64,000 nucleotides of DNA, from contig JALUTQ010000039.1 in NCBI GenBank assembly GCA_032718865.1, positions 248,001-312,000 of the forward strand, given 5' to 3'. A model generated the notes under the pieces. The model had not been told where the DNA came from, ran no database searches, and worked only from the letters and a program-made list of their open reading frames with translations. This document shows positions 11,392-21,582 of this stretch, piece by piece. The first letter of the stretch is position 1. Every line of letters begins with the position of its first letter. The translations under genes and the position numbers were made by a program. This DNA is from Tilletia caries (lineage: Eukaryota; Basidiomycota; Exobasidiomycetes; Tilletiales; Tilletiaceae).

Positions 11392-11440
11392 CAGAACTTT
11401 CTCTCGGTACTGGCTCTGCTCAACACGGTGACTGCCTAAC
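8746..11440 (+). other. unidentified multi-exon gene remains
   Basis: Several short plus-strand stretches look exonic but I cannot name the product. Examples are VTTLELHNSNIAGGKNPEE (around 9820), CVGPLGCVPINYMFRAAFKT (around 10,030), KPIAASLIDRIRGEEVAKLT (around 10,320), and SEEAIDGFVRGPDQDTFDRL (around 11,100), the last followed by HGVNFPLQFSSVASEV before a GTAAGT donor at 11,227. The final piece joins across an intron containing a CT microsatellite to NFLSVLALLN at 11,395, where the frame then ends (ACTGCCTAA). The segments may come from more than one gene. Truncation soon after 11,395 suggests a pseudogene. Confidence 0.35.
11303..11389. repeat. (CT)n microsatellite
   Basis: About 43 consecutive CT dinucleotides immediately before GGCAG at 11,390-11,394. 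It occupies the polypyrimidine-tract position of a plausible intron (donor GTAAGT at 11,227, acceptor CAG at 11,392-11,394). Confidence 0.95.
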
Positions 11441-11449
11441 GACGCTGCG

Positions 11450-12380
11450 CTCGAGCTTTCCACTTCACACGCAGCTCAATCATACCATCATGCATCTTTC
11501 TGTAATAGCAACTAGGTCTGAGAAATGCAATCTTCCTTACTTAGTCGACTCGGACAGGTCTGATCACTTCCTCCGGACGACCACGACCATGTTGTCCGAC
11601 TGCAGGGGGAACCTATGTCATTTTTTTATTGCAATCGATAGGAATGACAGTTACAGTCTTCCTGGTCACGGGTGTGAAGCCGTGAAGGTTTGGGAGAGAT
11701 TAAGGAAGAATTGAGCGAGATCGATCAGAGCAAACCAGGCGGCTACTCGACAAACGACTATGTAAATGACTATTTACTACGACATGCGCTTCGTACATTG
11801 GAATTTGGACGCTTTTTCTGTCAGTGGGGCGGCGGTGAAGCCCCCCCGTAACCCGTGGATCGACAGGTACTGGAAAGAGGTTTTTTTTTTTTCATCATGT
11901 AGTAACGATCAAATTATACGATCAAAATTTAAAAACAGAAACTGTGGAGAAGTCTGGGTAACGCTCTGGTCACGCCCCGCACGACCAGGTCTGTCACGAT
12001 TATTTCACTCACTGACCCCCTTTTTACCTCATTTGGGCAAACAATTCAAAACCATTCAACACCATTCAGCCCCTCGACAAAGCAATCAAATCACAAACGG
12101 AAAGATGGAGAGTATGCCTCGCTATAGCCTGCACAGATCCTTCTAAGTTGTCAAGTATGATTGTGTTGTGTGGTGTGCATGTTATTCGAAGGGTGAAGTG
12201 TAAAATTTTGTTGATTTCCATTTCACTCACTGACCCCAGACTGTACGACTATGAACCATCTAAGAAAGCGTCTCCATATACTGACGCACCAGTTGCCCCC
12301 TTTAAAGCCGTATTTGAGAGCCTGGTCGGGAAGATAGGATGGTAGATTTTTCCTTGCTGCACCTTGTACTCGGGCCCAAT
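11450..12380. other. no supported gene; one short direct repeat
   Basis: Non-coding by inspection. The 16-17-bp string TTTCACTCACTGACCCC occurs twice in direct orientation (about 12,003 and about 12,221), which may mark an old insertion boundary, but no inverted termini were found. Confidence 0.35.
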
Positions 12381-12654
12381 GGTTGTCGGTTGCATACTCG
12401 GTAAGTCGGTACTCCAATTTTTGTAGTAAACAAAAAAAGCCCTCTCCACAGGAGAGGGCCTCCAAGCTCAAAGAGGAAGACAAGCTCAATGAAGAAAGCA
12501 AATATTTACATTCCTTGAGTCCGTCGTCGAAACCATCCTCGTTCTCACCATCACCGACGCAATACACAAAACATCAACAATCAACAAACATGAAGTACAA
12601 ACAAGAAGAAGACCTTATACTGGACGCAGTGGAAGAAGCACAAGCAATCGTAGC

Positions 12655-13911
12655 CAAGGCTCGGCAACTTACCAACTTACCTAACTGCAACTGCGGGTAA
12701 GTTAACTTAATCTAGTTAAACTGTGACTAAACTGCGGGCGGCGGAGCCTGTGATAGACGGTGGTCTCATCCTCTCGCGCTTCCTTTTCTCCTCTTTCATT
12801 TCTCTTCTCTCAATGCTGCTCGCTTCCATAGATAGTAAAACCACGTGGCAAACCATGTGGCTTTACTATCTTATCTCCCTTTCTCTCTCTTATCTCCTTT
12901 CCCTTTCTTCCTCTCGCTTCTCTTACCAGCCTCCTGTCCTCCAGCAGGCATAGTTAGGACAACGCGCGCCTGCGCATCTCTCGGGAACCTCTGATGGGTA
13001 GAATGGAGTTGGTCTTGTACTGACTCGGTGCGCCAGTGCTCGTCTTTGTTGAGCATCGAAAGTCTCCGTTGTAATTCTTTCACCTCGCACTTGAAAATCA
13101 ATCATCATCATCATCATCATCATCATCTCGCTTCTCTTCTCTCGGCCGAGTGCTTTCCCTCTCTCGTCCTCATCATCTTCCTGCTCGCCACTCTCTTGTA
13201 GATAGCTTTCCCCATTATTCAACTCGCTTTCACTTGCCTAATTGCTCCTGCTATTACAGAGCCTCCGGAAAAATTAAGTCAACTTAAACTGTATGGGCCA
13301 GGACACGGTAACTTATAGTCACTAGAAGTTGCCGTTCGCAAGCCGAAGATTTGACCCAACTTACAGTTACTCACAGCTACTTACAGTTCGAGCTTATAGC
13401 TACTTATAGTTATTTACAGTTACTTAAAGTTACTCACAGTGTGCACAGTAACTAATCACAACTACAGCAGTCAACTATTAATAACTGTATCCAGTAACTA
13501 ACAATTACTGGAACAATTAACTATTAACAACTGTGCCCACAGGAACTAATAATAACTGTAACAAGTAACTAAAAATATCTAAAAAGCATGAGTCTTTGGA
13601 GGAAGTCAAGAGAGGAGACATGTACGAGCGAGCTCGGATGCGGCAAAGTACGTGCCTGAAGGCAAACTGGAATAGTACCAGACATCTTGAGGTAAATATC
13701 GCGTGAATTGGGTGACTGAGACGCGATTAAGTTACTATAAATAACTGTAAGTAGTGTATAGTGAAAGGCGCAAAATTAAGTTAACTGTGATGATAGTAAG
13801 TGGCTAAATTGTGATTAAACTAAACTGCGGGCGCGGGCGCCGGGTTCCAACTTAAACTAAACTTAACTGCGGACCAAAAATGGACAACTTATAATAACTG
13901 ACCGAGCCTTG
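12655..13911. mobile_element. probable hAT-like element with AGTTACTTACAG-word interior, split by a solo LTR
   Basis: Left end CAAGGCTCGGCAACTTACC (12,655) and right end GACCGAGCCTTG (13,911) are inverted copies of the CARGGCTCGG terminal class seen in the islands at 7331 and 25,452. Both arms (12,655-12,743 and 13,264-13,900) consist of AGTTACTTACAG, TAACTGTGA and related words. The expected 8-bp duplication is not seen (ATCGTAGC on the left, TGACCGCA on the right), so one boundary may be wrong or the copy recombinant. A solo LTR is inserted in it. Confidence 0.55.
12749..13258. mobile_element. solo LTR
   Basis: Begins TGTGATAG and ends CTATTACA (short inverted TG...CA ends) and is flanked by the 5-bp duplication GAGCC (12,744-12,748 and 13,259-13,263). 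Its length of 510 bp is close to the 508-bp LTRs of the intact Ty3 element. It is rich in CT tracts on the plus strand as those LTRs are on their coding strand, though the sequence itself differs. It contains an inverted pair around 12,840-12,862 (CCACGTGG/CCATGTGG) and a CAT-trinucleotide run near 13,100. Confidence 0.7.
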
Positions 13912-13980
13912 TGACCGCAAGTGTGGAGTTTTGCGGAGTGGGTATCAAAATTTATGTGCATAGAGGGGAAAAACATCAAT

Positions 13981-14214
13981 TTACTCTTCTTCATCCTCCG
14001 CAAGCGCCGTCTTTTGCTTCTTGCGTGCCTTGTCCGCCATCAACCTCCTCTTCCGCTTCTTCTCGTTCCTCGCCGCCTCTTTCAAATCACGCTCCCGCTG
14101 CAGCAGATTGGTCAGCAAGTCGGAGGGTACCCAGTCGTCATTGATTGCGGATGCGGGATGGGTCGCGGAGGCGACGGCCGTGCCGGCCCGTCGAAACTCG
14201 GAGTTGTTTGACAT
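13981..14214 (-). CDS. small basic hypothetical protein
   Basis: A 77-residue frame opening with MSNNSEFRRAGTAVASATH. It has a short hydrophobic/acidic middle (DDWVPSDLLTNLLQRERDL) and a strongly basic C-terminal half (KKRKRRLMADKARKKQK) that resembles a bipartite nuclear localisation signal, then an acidic tail. No family is recognised. The frame stays open about 50 codons upstream, but MSNN is the start with a sensible N-terminus. It lies between two repeat islands, so it could be a remnant of a longer transposon protein rather than a host gene. Confidence 0.4.
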   Translation of the reverse strand: MSNNSEFRRAGTAVASATHPASAINDDWVPSDLLTNLLQRERDLKEAARNEKKRKRRLMADKARKKQKTALAEDEEE

Positions 14215-14484
14215 CTTTAGGGTGGAACGGCGGAATGAAGCTGTAAACGAAGAGGAGTAGAGGAGTGTTTTGCAAGATGCAGGCTGCGGAACAAAGTGGT
14301 AAACGGAGTTGAGGAAGTACAGGAGTGTTCTTCGAATGCGGAGCCGCGCTACTTTGGAGCCTATCACGAAAAAAGTGAAGAAAGGATCAGAGTTGTTAAT
14401 TGTTCATGTGACCCGCTTGCGCGCTCGTACGTGAGAAAAGGAAAGTGAGTGGAGGGTCCAAGTTGGAAAAAAGTCTCATTTCAA

Positions 14485-14800
14485 AAGTGCGGAGTAAGTG
14501 CGGAGTAAGCGGAGTAGTCGAATTTTTGACCATCTCGAGAAAATTACTCCCTACTCCGCAGTGGCGGAGGAACTTTTCAAAAATCTTACTCCGTCCTCCG
14601 CACAGATTTCAAGTGGAATATTCCGCAAATATTTCCGAATTTTCCCAAAACATGCGGAGAACTCCGCGGAGGTTTTGGTCCCTCCGCACGCACTCCGCAA
14701 AATTTTGCGGAGTGCTGTGCGGAGTAAAAGTGCGGAGTAAAACATGAAAATGTGCGGAGTTCTCCGCAAAAACATGAAATGAGTTACTCCGCAAGCCAGC
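14485..14800. repeat. palindromic-word island (TGCGGAGTAA / TTACTCCGCA)
   Basis: Dense repeats of TGCGGAGTAA and its complement. The right edge reads GCAAGCCAGCCCTA, reminiscent of an inverted CAGGGCTGGC terminus, but no matching left end or target duplication was found, so transposon status is unproven. Confidence 0.6.
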
Positions 14801-14863
14801 CCTATATTCTGACGAGACCATTGCTGCCGATTGACTGACAACCCTTCCCACACTCACGTTGCA

Positions 14864-14985
14864 GACGTACTCAGATCTGTTCTGGTATAGGACACACGCG
14901 GTGAAGACATGGAAGAACAGCACGTTCAACTTACCGTTGCGCAAGGTTATCCTCAACTGGGACGGACAAGAAATGGACGAACATC
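14864..14985 (+). pseudogene. interrupted unknown reading frame, left part
   Basis: After a possible acceptor (TTGCAG at about 14,858-14,863) the frame reads TYSDLFWYRTHAVKTWKN ... VILNWDGQEMDEH and runs straight into the Ty3 target duplication ACATC. It resumes in the same frame after the element (see 22,095-22,340). No family recognised. Confidence 0.5.
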
Positions 14986-15493
14986 TGTACTAGCGCTGTA
15001 GTAGGCGTAGTAAAATAGGAAGAGAAGAAGTGTGAAAGCGAAGTGAAGTAGAAGGAGTAAGAAGAGTAGAGTTGAGCAGGAAGTTGAGTCAAGAGTGGCG
15101 TACGGAGCCAGTGGCGTACAGAGCCGGATTTGCGTATGGAGCAAGAAGAAGAAGGGAAGTGATGATTTCGTGTAGAAGAGGATCTCGTTATTACATGATG
15201 ATCGCGCTCGTTATAAAGGAAAGCCATGCTTGGTAGCAGTGAGTGAAGAGAGGTTTGCGAGGTAAGTGTTGCGAGGGAGCGAGCTGTTGGGAGGGAGTGA
15301 GCGATCATTGCGCAACGTTCGGACAGCAAGAGATGTGGAGAGAGCTCGGGACGGAGCGAAACGGAATGATCGGAACGAAACGGAATGGTGCGGAAGTTGT
15401 GGAAAGAACTGATGCCTGGCGGAGATGCCACGCGGTCGTCAGGTATCACTGGGAACCTCTTCAGCTGTGACTTGGGAGCTGTCAACCAGCACA
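14986..15493 (-). repeat. 3' LTR of the Ty3 element
   Basis: 508 bp. On the element strand it starts TGTGCTGGTTGACAG and ends GCGCTAGTACA. The Pol stop codon lies inside it (15,439-15,441), so the last 18 or so Pol residues are LTR-encoded. Confidence 0.95.
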
Positions 15494-18400
15494 TGCCCAC
15501 CCTCCGAAGCTGACCGTCCCGGGTCAGGCACCCCAAGGCGAGACAACGCATCCGCGTTCGTATGTCGCGTACCCTGGCGATAGATGAACCGAAGATTTGG
15601 GAGGTGGGGCATGAGCAGGGCGCGACATCGACTAATGGTCGGCCCGTAAGGTACGTTCGACTGCGAGCGCAGCATCTTCTCCATGGGCGAATGATCGGTA
15701 ATCACGGTGACCTGAGCACCTTCGAGCAGGTGCGCCAGTTTCCCGAACGCCCAAGCGAGGCAACACAGCTCCAGCTCACTCGCCACCAGCTTACTTTCCC
15801 CCACAGATGTCAACCGCGAAAGAAAGGCGACGGGTCTCTCGACGAGCAGCACTTGTCGACCATCGACATCCATTCGTCTAGGCCTCGGGAGTGGGCCGCG
15901 GAGTGCCTCGACCAGGACAACCGGCTTCGCCTGCACGACACCCAATTGAAAATCGCGGAACGCCGGGGGTGGCTGACGGACGCGAGGAGGCAAGGGATCC
16001 TCCGGCGGAAGCGACGAGGGCGAGGGAGATACCGCAGGAGAAGGGGGCGAGAGAGGAACTGGTGAGTTGTTCGGGTCGGACCGCTCGGACAGAAAAGTAT
16101 CTCCGTCACGAGGTACTAAATCCAACTGTTCGACGCTGAACACAGGATCCACCGTAGTGTCAACCGGCAACTCCAGGCGCACCCGGTGATCGGACAAGGC
16201 CTCGAGAACCCGAAAGGGGCCCGCCTTACGAGAGTCGAGTTTGTCGCGGACCAGACCGGGCAAGGGCCGGTCCCGAAGACGCACGAAGACCTGATCGCCC
16301 GGCGAGAGGACAGGAACCTCCAACCGACGCGCGTCGTAGCGATGCTTCTGCGACAAACGGGCTTCGTCAACGACCTCTCGCGCCTCCTGCAACCGTGCAG
16401 ACGCGGCCTCCAGACGCTCGGGGAACGACTCCACACCAGCATGCTCGTGGGCGTCGAAGACGGCGTGAACCACTTGCGGATGACTGATAAAGATCAAGTC
16501 AAAGGGACGATGCCCAGTCGTAAGCGACGGCGTGGAATTAATGGCCAGCTCTGCGGAGGGAACGGCGCGACGGTCCCAATGGGCCTTGGAATCCACCGAC
16601 AGTCTCTGCAGCACCATCTGCACCGTTTGGATAGCCCGCTCAACCGCGTTCGCCTGCTGGTGGTACGGCGTGGAGGGGGTGAGACGAGCACCGAGCGACG
16701 CGGCCAAAGCGGTCATAACGGCACCGGACACCTTGGACTCGGAGTCGGTAATAACCCGTCGAGGTCGCCAGCCCATCCTCAAGACGCGATCGCTCACGAT
16801 GGCAGCGATGCCCTCTGCTGTAACCTCCTTGTGACACGGAGTGAGGAGGACCATCCGAGAGAAAACGTCAAGGATGGCCAACACAGCGTCGTTGCCAGCG
16901 CGTGACGTCGGAAGGTTCAGGATCATGTCCAACGAGATGGTCTCGAAGGGCTCGGTGGGATCGTGAGTGATGTCTAATGACCCAGTCTTCGGAGCCGAGC
17001 GCGTGCGCTGACAAGTGAGACAATGTCGTATCCAGGCCCGAACCGCAACGGACAACCCAGGACGCCAAAAGTGACGGAACACCGACAGATAGGTCTTCAG
17101 GAAGCCGAAGTGACCCGTCTGATCATGGACTGCGCGAAGAACAGTCGGGAGACCGCCTTCTGGTAGCGCCACCCGATCATCAACCCGACGAACCAGAATA
17201 CCGTCTATCAAGGCCCAAACCTCATCCGAGGCCGGATCGGTCTCGAGACGGCGTAGGATGGGACCAAACGTCCGGTCGGAGCGGAGCCACGCAGCCCACC
17301 GTTCCTTAGAAACAGGCGCGGGCAAATGCTGGACGGACATCGTGTTCAGATGCGCAACTGGTAGGAGCGTAGACGAAGTGGTGGGAGCATCCTCGACCTG
17401 AACCTGATGGAGGATGGCGGCGAAACCGTCCTTGCTCGCGTCGACATAGAGCAAGTATGGCGAGGTGGGATCGGGATGCGCCAACGTCGGCGGATTACTG
17501 ATAGCTGCCCGGAGACGATCAAAGCTGGCTTGCTGATCAGGACCCCAAGCGACTGGAATCCGGCTGGCCACCGCTGCTTTCCCTTCCGTGTTCACCAACC
17601 GGGTTAATCCGTCGGATGTCTCGTATCGCCACCCACGCAACAAGCGCGTCAGTGGAGCGGCAATCTCGGCAAACTTGTGCACGAAGGCGCGATAATAGCC
17701 GAAGAGACCGAGGACGTGGTACAACTCCTGCAGTGCAGTCGGGCGAGCCAAATCGCGGACCGCCTTGGCCCGGTCCTCCCAAATCGCCACGCCCGCGCCC
17801 GACACCTTCCTGCCCAGCAAGGTTAGTGACGGAACACCGAACGTGCATTTTGAGGGGCTGAATTTGAGGCCGACTTTGGTCGCAGCAGATAGCAGAGTGC
17901 CTAACGCCTGGACGTGTTCTTCCAGGTATTCAGTGGCGACGACGGAGTCGTCGATATACACCACGGCCTGATGCCATCGCAAAGGACCCAAGATGTGATA
18001 CATCAACCGTTGAAAAACCGCTGGAGCATTCCTCAACCCAAAGGGAACCATCTTGTATTGGAACAGCCCCCGGTGGCACACGAAAGCGGTCTTCCAGCGA
18101 TCCTCGGGGCGAACGCCGAGTTGATGATACCCCCTGATGGCGTCCAACGCGCTGAACCACTTCTTGCCGCCAAGCGTTTGGAAAAATGGCGTCGATGGTT
18201 GGCAATGGATATCGGTCCGGGACGGTCTGGGCGTTCAATTGTCGATAGTCGACACAGAACCGCCACTTATCGTACTGGCGAACCATATGGACGGGGAACG
18301 ACACCCGACTGTCAGACGGTTCGATGACGTCCCAGTCCAGCAACTGCTCAATGGCAGTATCCATGGCTGCGCGTTTGGCAGGGCTCGCGCGACGAGGGGC

Positions 18401-19674
18401 TTCCGGGCGTAGAACGGCATCCGGCTGCAAGGTGATGCCCATATCGAAACCTTCGACCCGACCCGGCCTTCCATCAAGTGCGAACGCCGCCTTGTGATCG
18501 CGGAGGAGCGACACGAGCGGTTCGTGAGGTTTGCCGTCGTTGCCGATACCAACGGGGAAGACATCGTCAACCATAGTCGTCGCGGCGTCACGAACCAGGG
18601 CACTTCCAGGCGGGTCGGTGCCCTCGAAGGCGTCTAATGGCATCGCAACATCGACGTCATCGGGATCAGGCGCGGACTCATCGGAATCGACGGGGGGCGA
18701 AGCAGTGGGGGCCAATAAGGAGAACATCTGGCCACTGACCACATCAATGTCGCCCACTCGTGCCGCAGTTGCGTCCGCCACGATGGTACCGCGTCGCAAC
18801 GTCGTCACCGCAGACCCGTAGTTCCCAAGCACCATCATGCGACGACAACGATGGCGCATAATACCGGCAGGCCCAGCAATCCGAACGGTCTCGTCCGGAG
18901 TGACAGCCAAGCGAGGATAGACAGCATAATCAACACCAGGCATCATCGCCCCAGCGCCGACCGTAACGAAGCGTTGGAAACCGGGTTCCAGCGTCACGTC
19001 GTCCTCCAAGACGAGTGAAAGGTCCTTTGCGTACGGACCCTGGACACGTTCCGTGACTTCGAACGTGTATTTCCCAAGGCGAGCCCGACCGCGGACGGGC
19101 GAAATATGCAAGTCCTGTTTGGCGATGAAGTCTTGGCCGAGACACAGCCCGGGCGCAATGGCCGGAATAACGTGGAAATCTTGCAGGAACTCGAGATGAA
19201 CATGGGTTCCCAAAGAGTCTGCGGCCTGGATGAACACCGGAATCGTGATCCAACCCAAAGTGCGCGCATTGCCGAGGCCGTGAACATCCATCGGTTCCCC
19301 TTGCGGACTTCCCCCAAGACGACGGAGCAGCCCCTCATCGATGACGGAGAGAGAGGCGCCGGTGTCGAGCAAGGCTGGAAGGGCGTTGCTATCAGTGCCA
19401 TTTAACCGAACGTGGGTTGTCAACGGAATATGATGGCGAAAACCGGTTCCTGTGCCAGTGCCCGCGACAGTCGGAAGTTTGACGACGTTGCCGTAGCGAT
19501 GAGTATCGTGGTCGAGTGGACGATGAGACTTATTGATGGGCATGGAACGCTGAACGTGGAAGATTCCTCTTGAAGCAAAATGCACACTAGATGGACGGTC
19601 ATGTGCATGCTGGATTTCGGAATCATGCAGTTGCAAGTTGTACTTGGGGGACGCTGAGCCCGACCTTTGAGAGG
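15439..19674 (-). CDS. Ty3/gypsy Pol: protease, RT, RNase H split around integrase
   Basis: The first segment (down to about 18,186) carries aspartic protease (LLDTGASLSVID) and the RT fingers (VIEPSDSRVSFPVHMV, FCVDYRQLN). A run of five A (18,182-18,186, plus strand) shifts the frame by one in RT, where the sister copy has none. The second segment, 902 codons to the stop at 15,439, holds the RT palm (YIDD at segment residues 64-67) and RNase H strand 1 (YLLYVDAS, Asp236). It then holds an integrase with HHCC finger (H341, H346, C376, C379) and a DD35E core (D407, D468, E503). These are followed by the integrase C-terminal region (about 600-680), a Pro/Ser linker, and the rest of RNase H (ELELCCLAWA about 791, VITDHSPM D818, ADALSRL about 866). 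Integrase thus sits within RNase H. The stop lies in the LTR. Confidence 0.9.
15494..15506 (-). other. polypurine tract
   Basis: On the element strand CGGAGGGTGGGCA immediately precedes the 3' LTR, the position of the plus-strand primer in LTR retrotransposons. It lies within the Pol coding frame. Confidence 0.75.
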
Positions 19675-19741
19675 TCTACATGAGGGAAGAGAACACATGA
19701 ATGAGAAAGCTGCCAGCGAAAAGGGACAATGGCCTCTGCCA

Positions 19742-21582
19742 TCACAAAACCTTCGCCCGACTCACGGAAGGAGATGCAGAGGAAGAGCGAGAGACATCAC
19801 CATCCACCACCCGATCCTTCCCTTTACCCTTATCCATCCGCAGGACCGTCCCCGTGTCATCCGGGCTGCCCTGGAGCGTGTCCTGCGCATGGGCATTCCA
19901 CATAGCGGAATCATCGGCCATACCGTTCTCGTGTGAATCCAAATCAACTTCGTCCAGCTCTGGGTAATCATCCTCACTCGCCTCCAAGATACGGACTTGA
20001 GGAACGAGATGACGATGTTCGAAGTTGAAATGATCACCATTGCACCGATTGCAAGGTCGATCAAGCACCATTATCTTGTCGTTGTCTGGACGACGGTACT
20101 TTCGAGGCTCGCCGTTGGCGGCTGGTGTGACACGAGAGCGATCGTAAGAGGCCGACAATCCCTGAGCAGGCGGAATGCTAGGAGATGAGGAAGGTGGTCC
20201 CACCTGCTTGGGTAGAGCAGGTGCCGAAGCTGAGCGTTCCAAGGACGCTGCGGAGACCCGTGGAACCACAGAGGACGCGCGTGCCGCTGCTGATGTAGCA
20301 GTTGCCCGACGAGCTCCGACCTCCTTCCAAACAGGTTCCCACTCCACCAACTCATTCCGAAGTGAAGCCAAGGAGCCTTTGTCTGGCAAGCGAATGTGTT
20401 GTCGAAACTCCGGTGGCAATCCTTCTTTGATCTCGCTGACGAGGAAAAATTCGGAGATGTCGTACCCGAAGGCTTGGCGAAGGAGGCGAACCTTGTCGTG
20501 ATAGTACTTGGTGGACGTCTCCTCGGAGTGTTGCCACTTCCAAACTCGGTCTCGAGCCAGTCGTCGCTGGACAGCAGGGTTCAGCGGAAACGCCTCCCTC
20601 ATACGCTGCATCCACTTGTCCGCCGTGTTCATCGCCGCGGCTTCGGCGTTAGTCAGCCCTTGTTTCCACGATGCTGCTTCTCCCGTCAAAGCTCGAGACA
20701 GGGCTCGGAGGACCGTCTGCTCCCATCCCGGGTGATCGTCCGACCGCAGCGCGTCTTGAAGGCAGCCCAGAAACTCCTCCAGCTTGGTTGGATCACCGTT
20801 GAACTCCCCCAAGAACTCCTTCCTGCAATCGGGGGCGCGTCCGTAAAACTGGGCCGCCGACAGAGCTTTGATGGCGTCATCCGTGGACCGACTGGGAAAG
20901 TGGGAAGGGTGGTCGAGTCGGTTGACGAGGGCTTCTTCGCAGGCGTGGATGTATGCGGATGTTCTGAGGAGGGGGCGGCTTCGGCATCACTGAACGTCGA
21001 CGTGTCGAACTGGGAGTTGGAGAATAAAGAGTTGGAGACAAGCCGGGCCAACAACTGCTCGTCGTCCAACACGTCGCTGCTGCGCATCCCCAACGCCAAC
21101 AGAACACGACGAAATCCAGCCTTGTCGCCATCGGATTGCTTCCGAAAGATCTGTACGGACGGAGACGTCGTCGTGGAAGGGCGAGATGCTTGAGGCGTGG
21201 TACCCAGCATGTGCGGAGGAAGCTGCTGCGCGTTGGTGTTGGCGAATGTGACCGTGGCAGCCGATCCACCTTGGTCAGAACCTTGGGTGGCGGAGTCTTG
21301 GTCGTTTTGAGGTTGCCGACTGAATTCGTTCAAGCGAGTTTGGAGGCCATTGAATCGAGCATTCATCACGTTGAAAGACTGCTGCAGATCGGCGAGGGCG
21401 TCCATCCCAGCGCGAGTAAACTCGATTGATCCTTCAGCTGCGCGTTGAGCTTCATCGGAGATGGAGTCGTTGTGGTGTGACATAGCGAGACGAGGACGAT
21501 TGGCGGGCCGAGTGGGAGGGGGAGTGGTCGGTGTGTGGTGTTCGTCTGTTCCTGGACCAAGAGAATCCTGGCTCATCACCAT
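19742..21582 (-). CDS. Ty3/gypsy Gag, frame-shifted in the middle
   Basis: The ATG at 21,580-21,582 uses the last LTR base. The N-terminal part (MSQDSLGPGTDEHHTPTTPP ...) is Ser/Thr/Gln-rich. The capsid-like Gag domain (FLGEFNGDPTKLEEFLG ... WKWQHSEETSTKYYHDKVRL ... IKEGLPPEFRQHI) lies in the -1 frame. The crossing is near 20,870-20,895, where the two frames overlap around CTTTCCCAG. A zinc-knuckle-like CNRCNGDHFNFEH (CX2CX3HX4H) precedes the acidic C-terminus. The frame switch is either a programmed -1 shift or a disabling indel; I see no textbook slippery heptamer. The gene ends at a TGA (19,742-19,744). Confidence 0.8.
21564..21581 (-). other. primer-binding site
   Basis: Directly downstream of the 5' LTR on the element strand the sequence is TGGTGATGAGCCAGGA. 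TGG pairs with the CCA end of a tRNA. I cannot name the tRNA. Confidence 0.6.

Noticed and set aside
12590..12700. Start of a pogo/psq-type transposase (MKYKQEEDLILDAVEEAQ)
   Set aside because: Only about 36 codons, ends in island DNA, and the resemblance to a psq helix-turn-helix is too short to support.
14931..15551. 206-codon minus-strand frame, repeated at 21,452-22,147
   Set aside because: It is the LTR sequence read through; the near-identical second copy is the other LTR. Ser/His-rich low-complexity translation with no domain.
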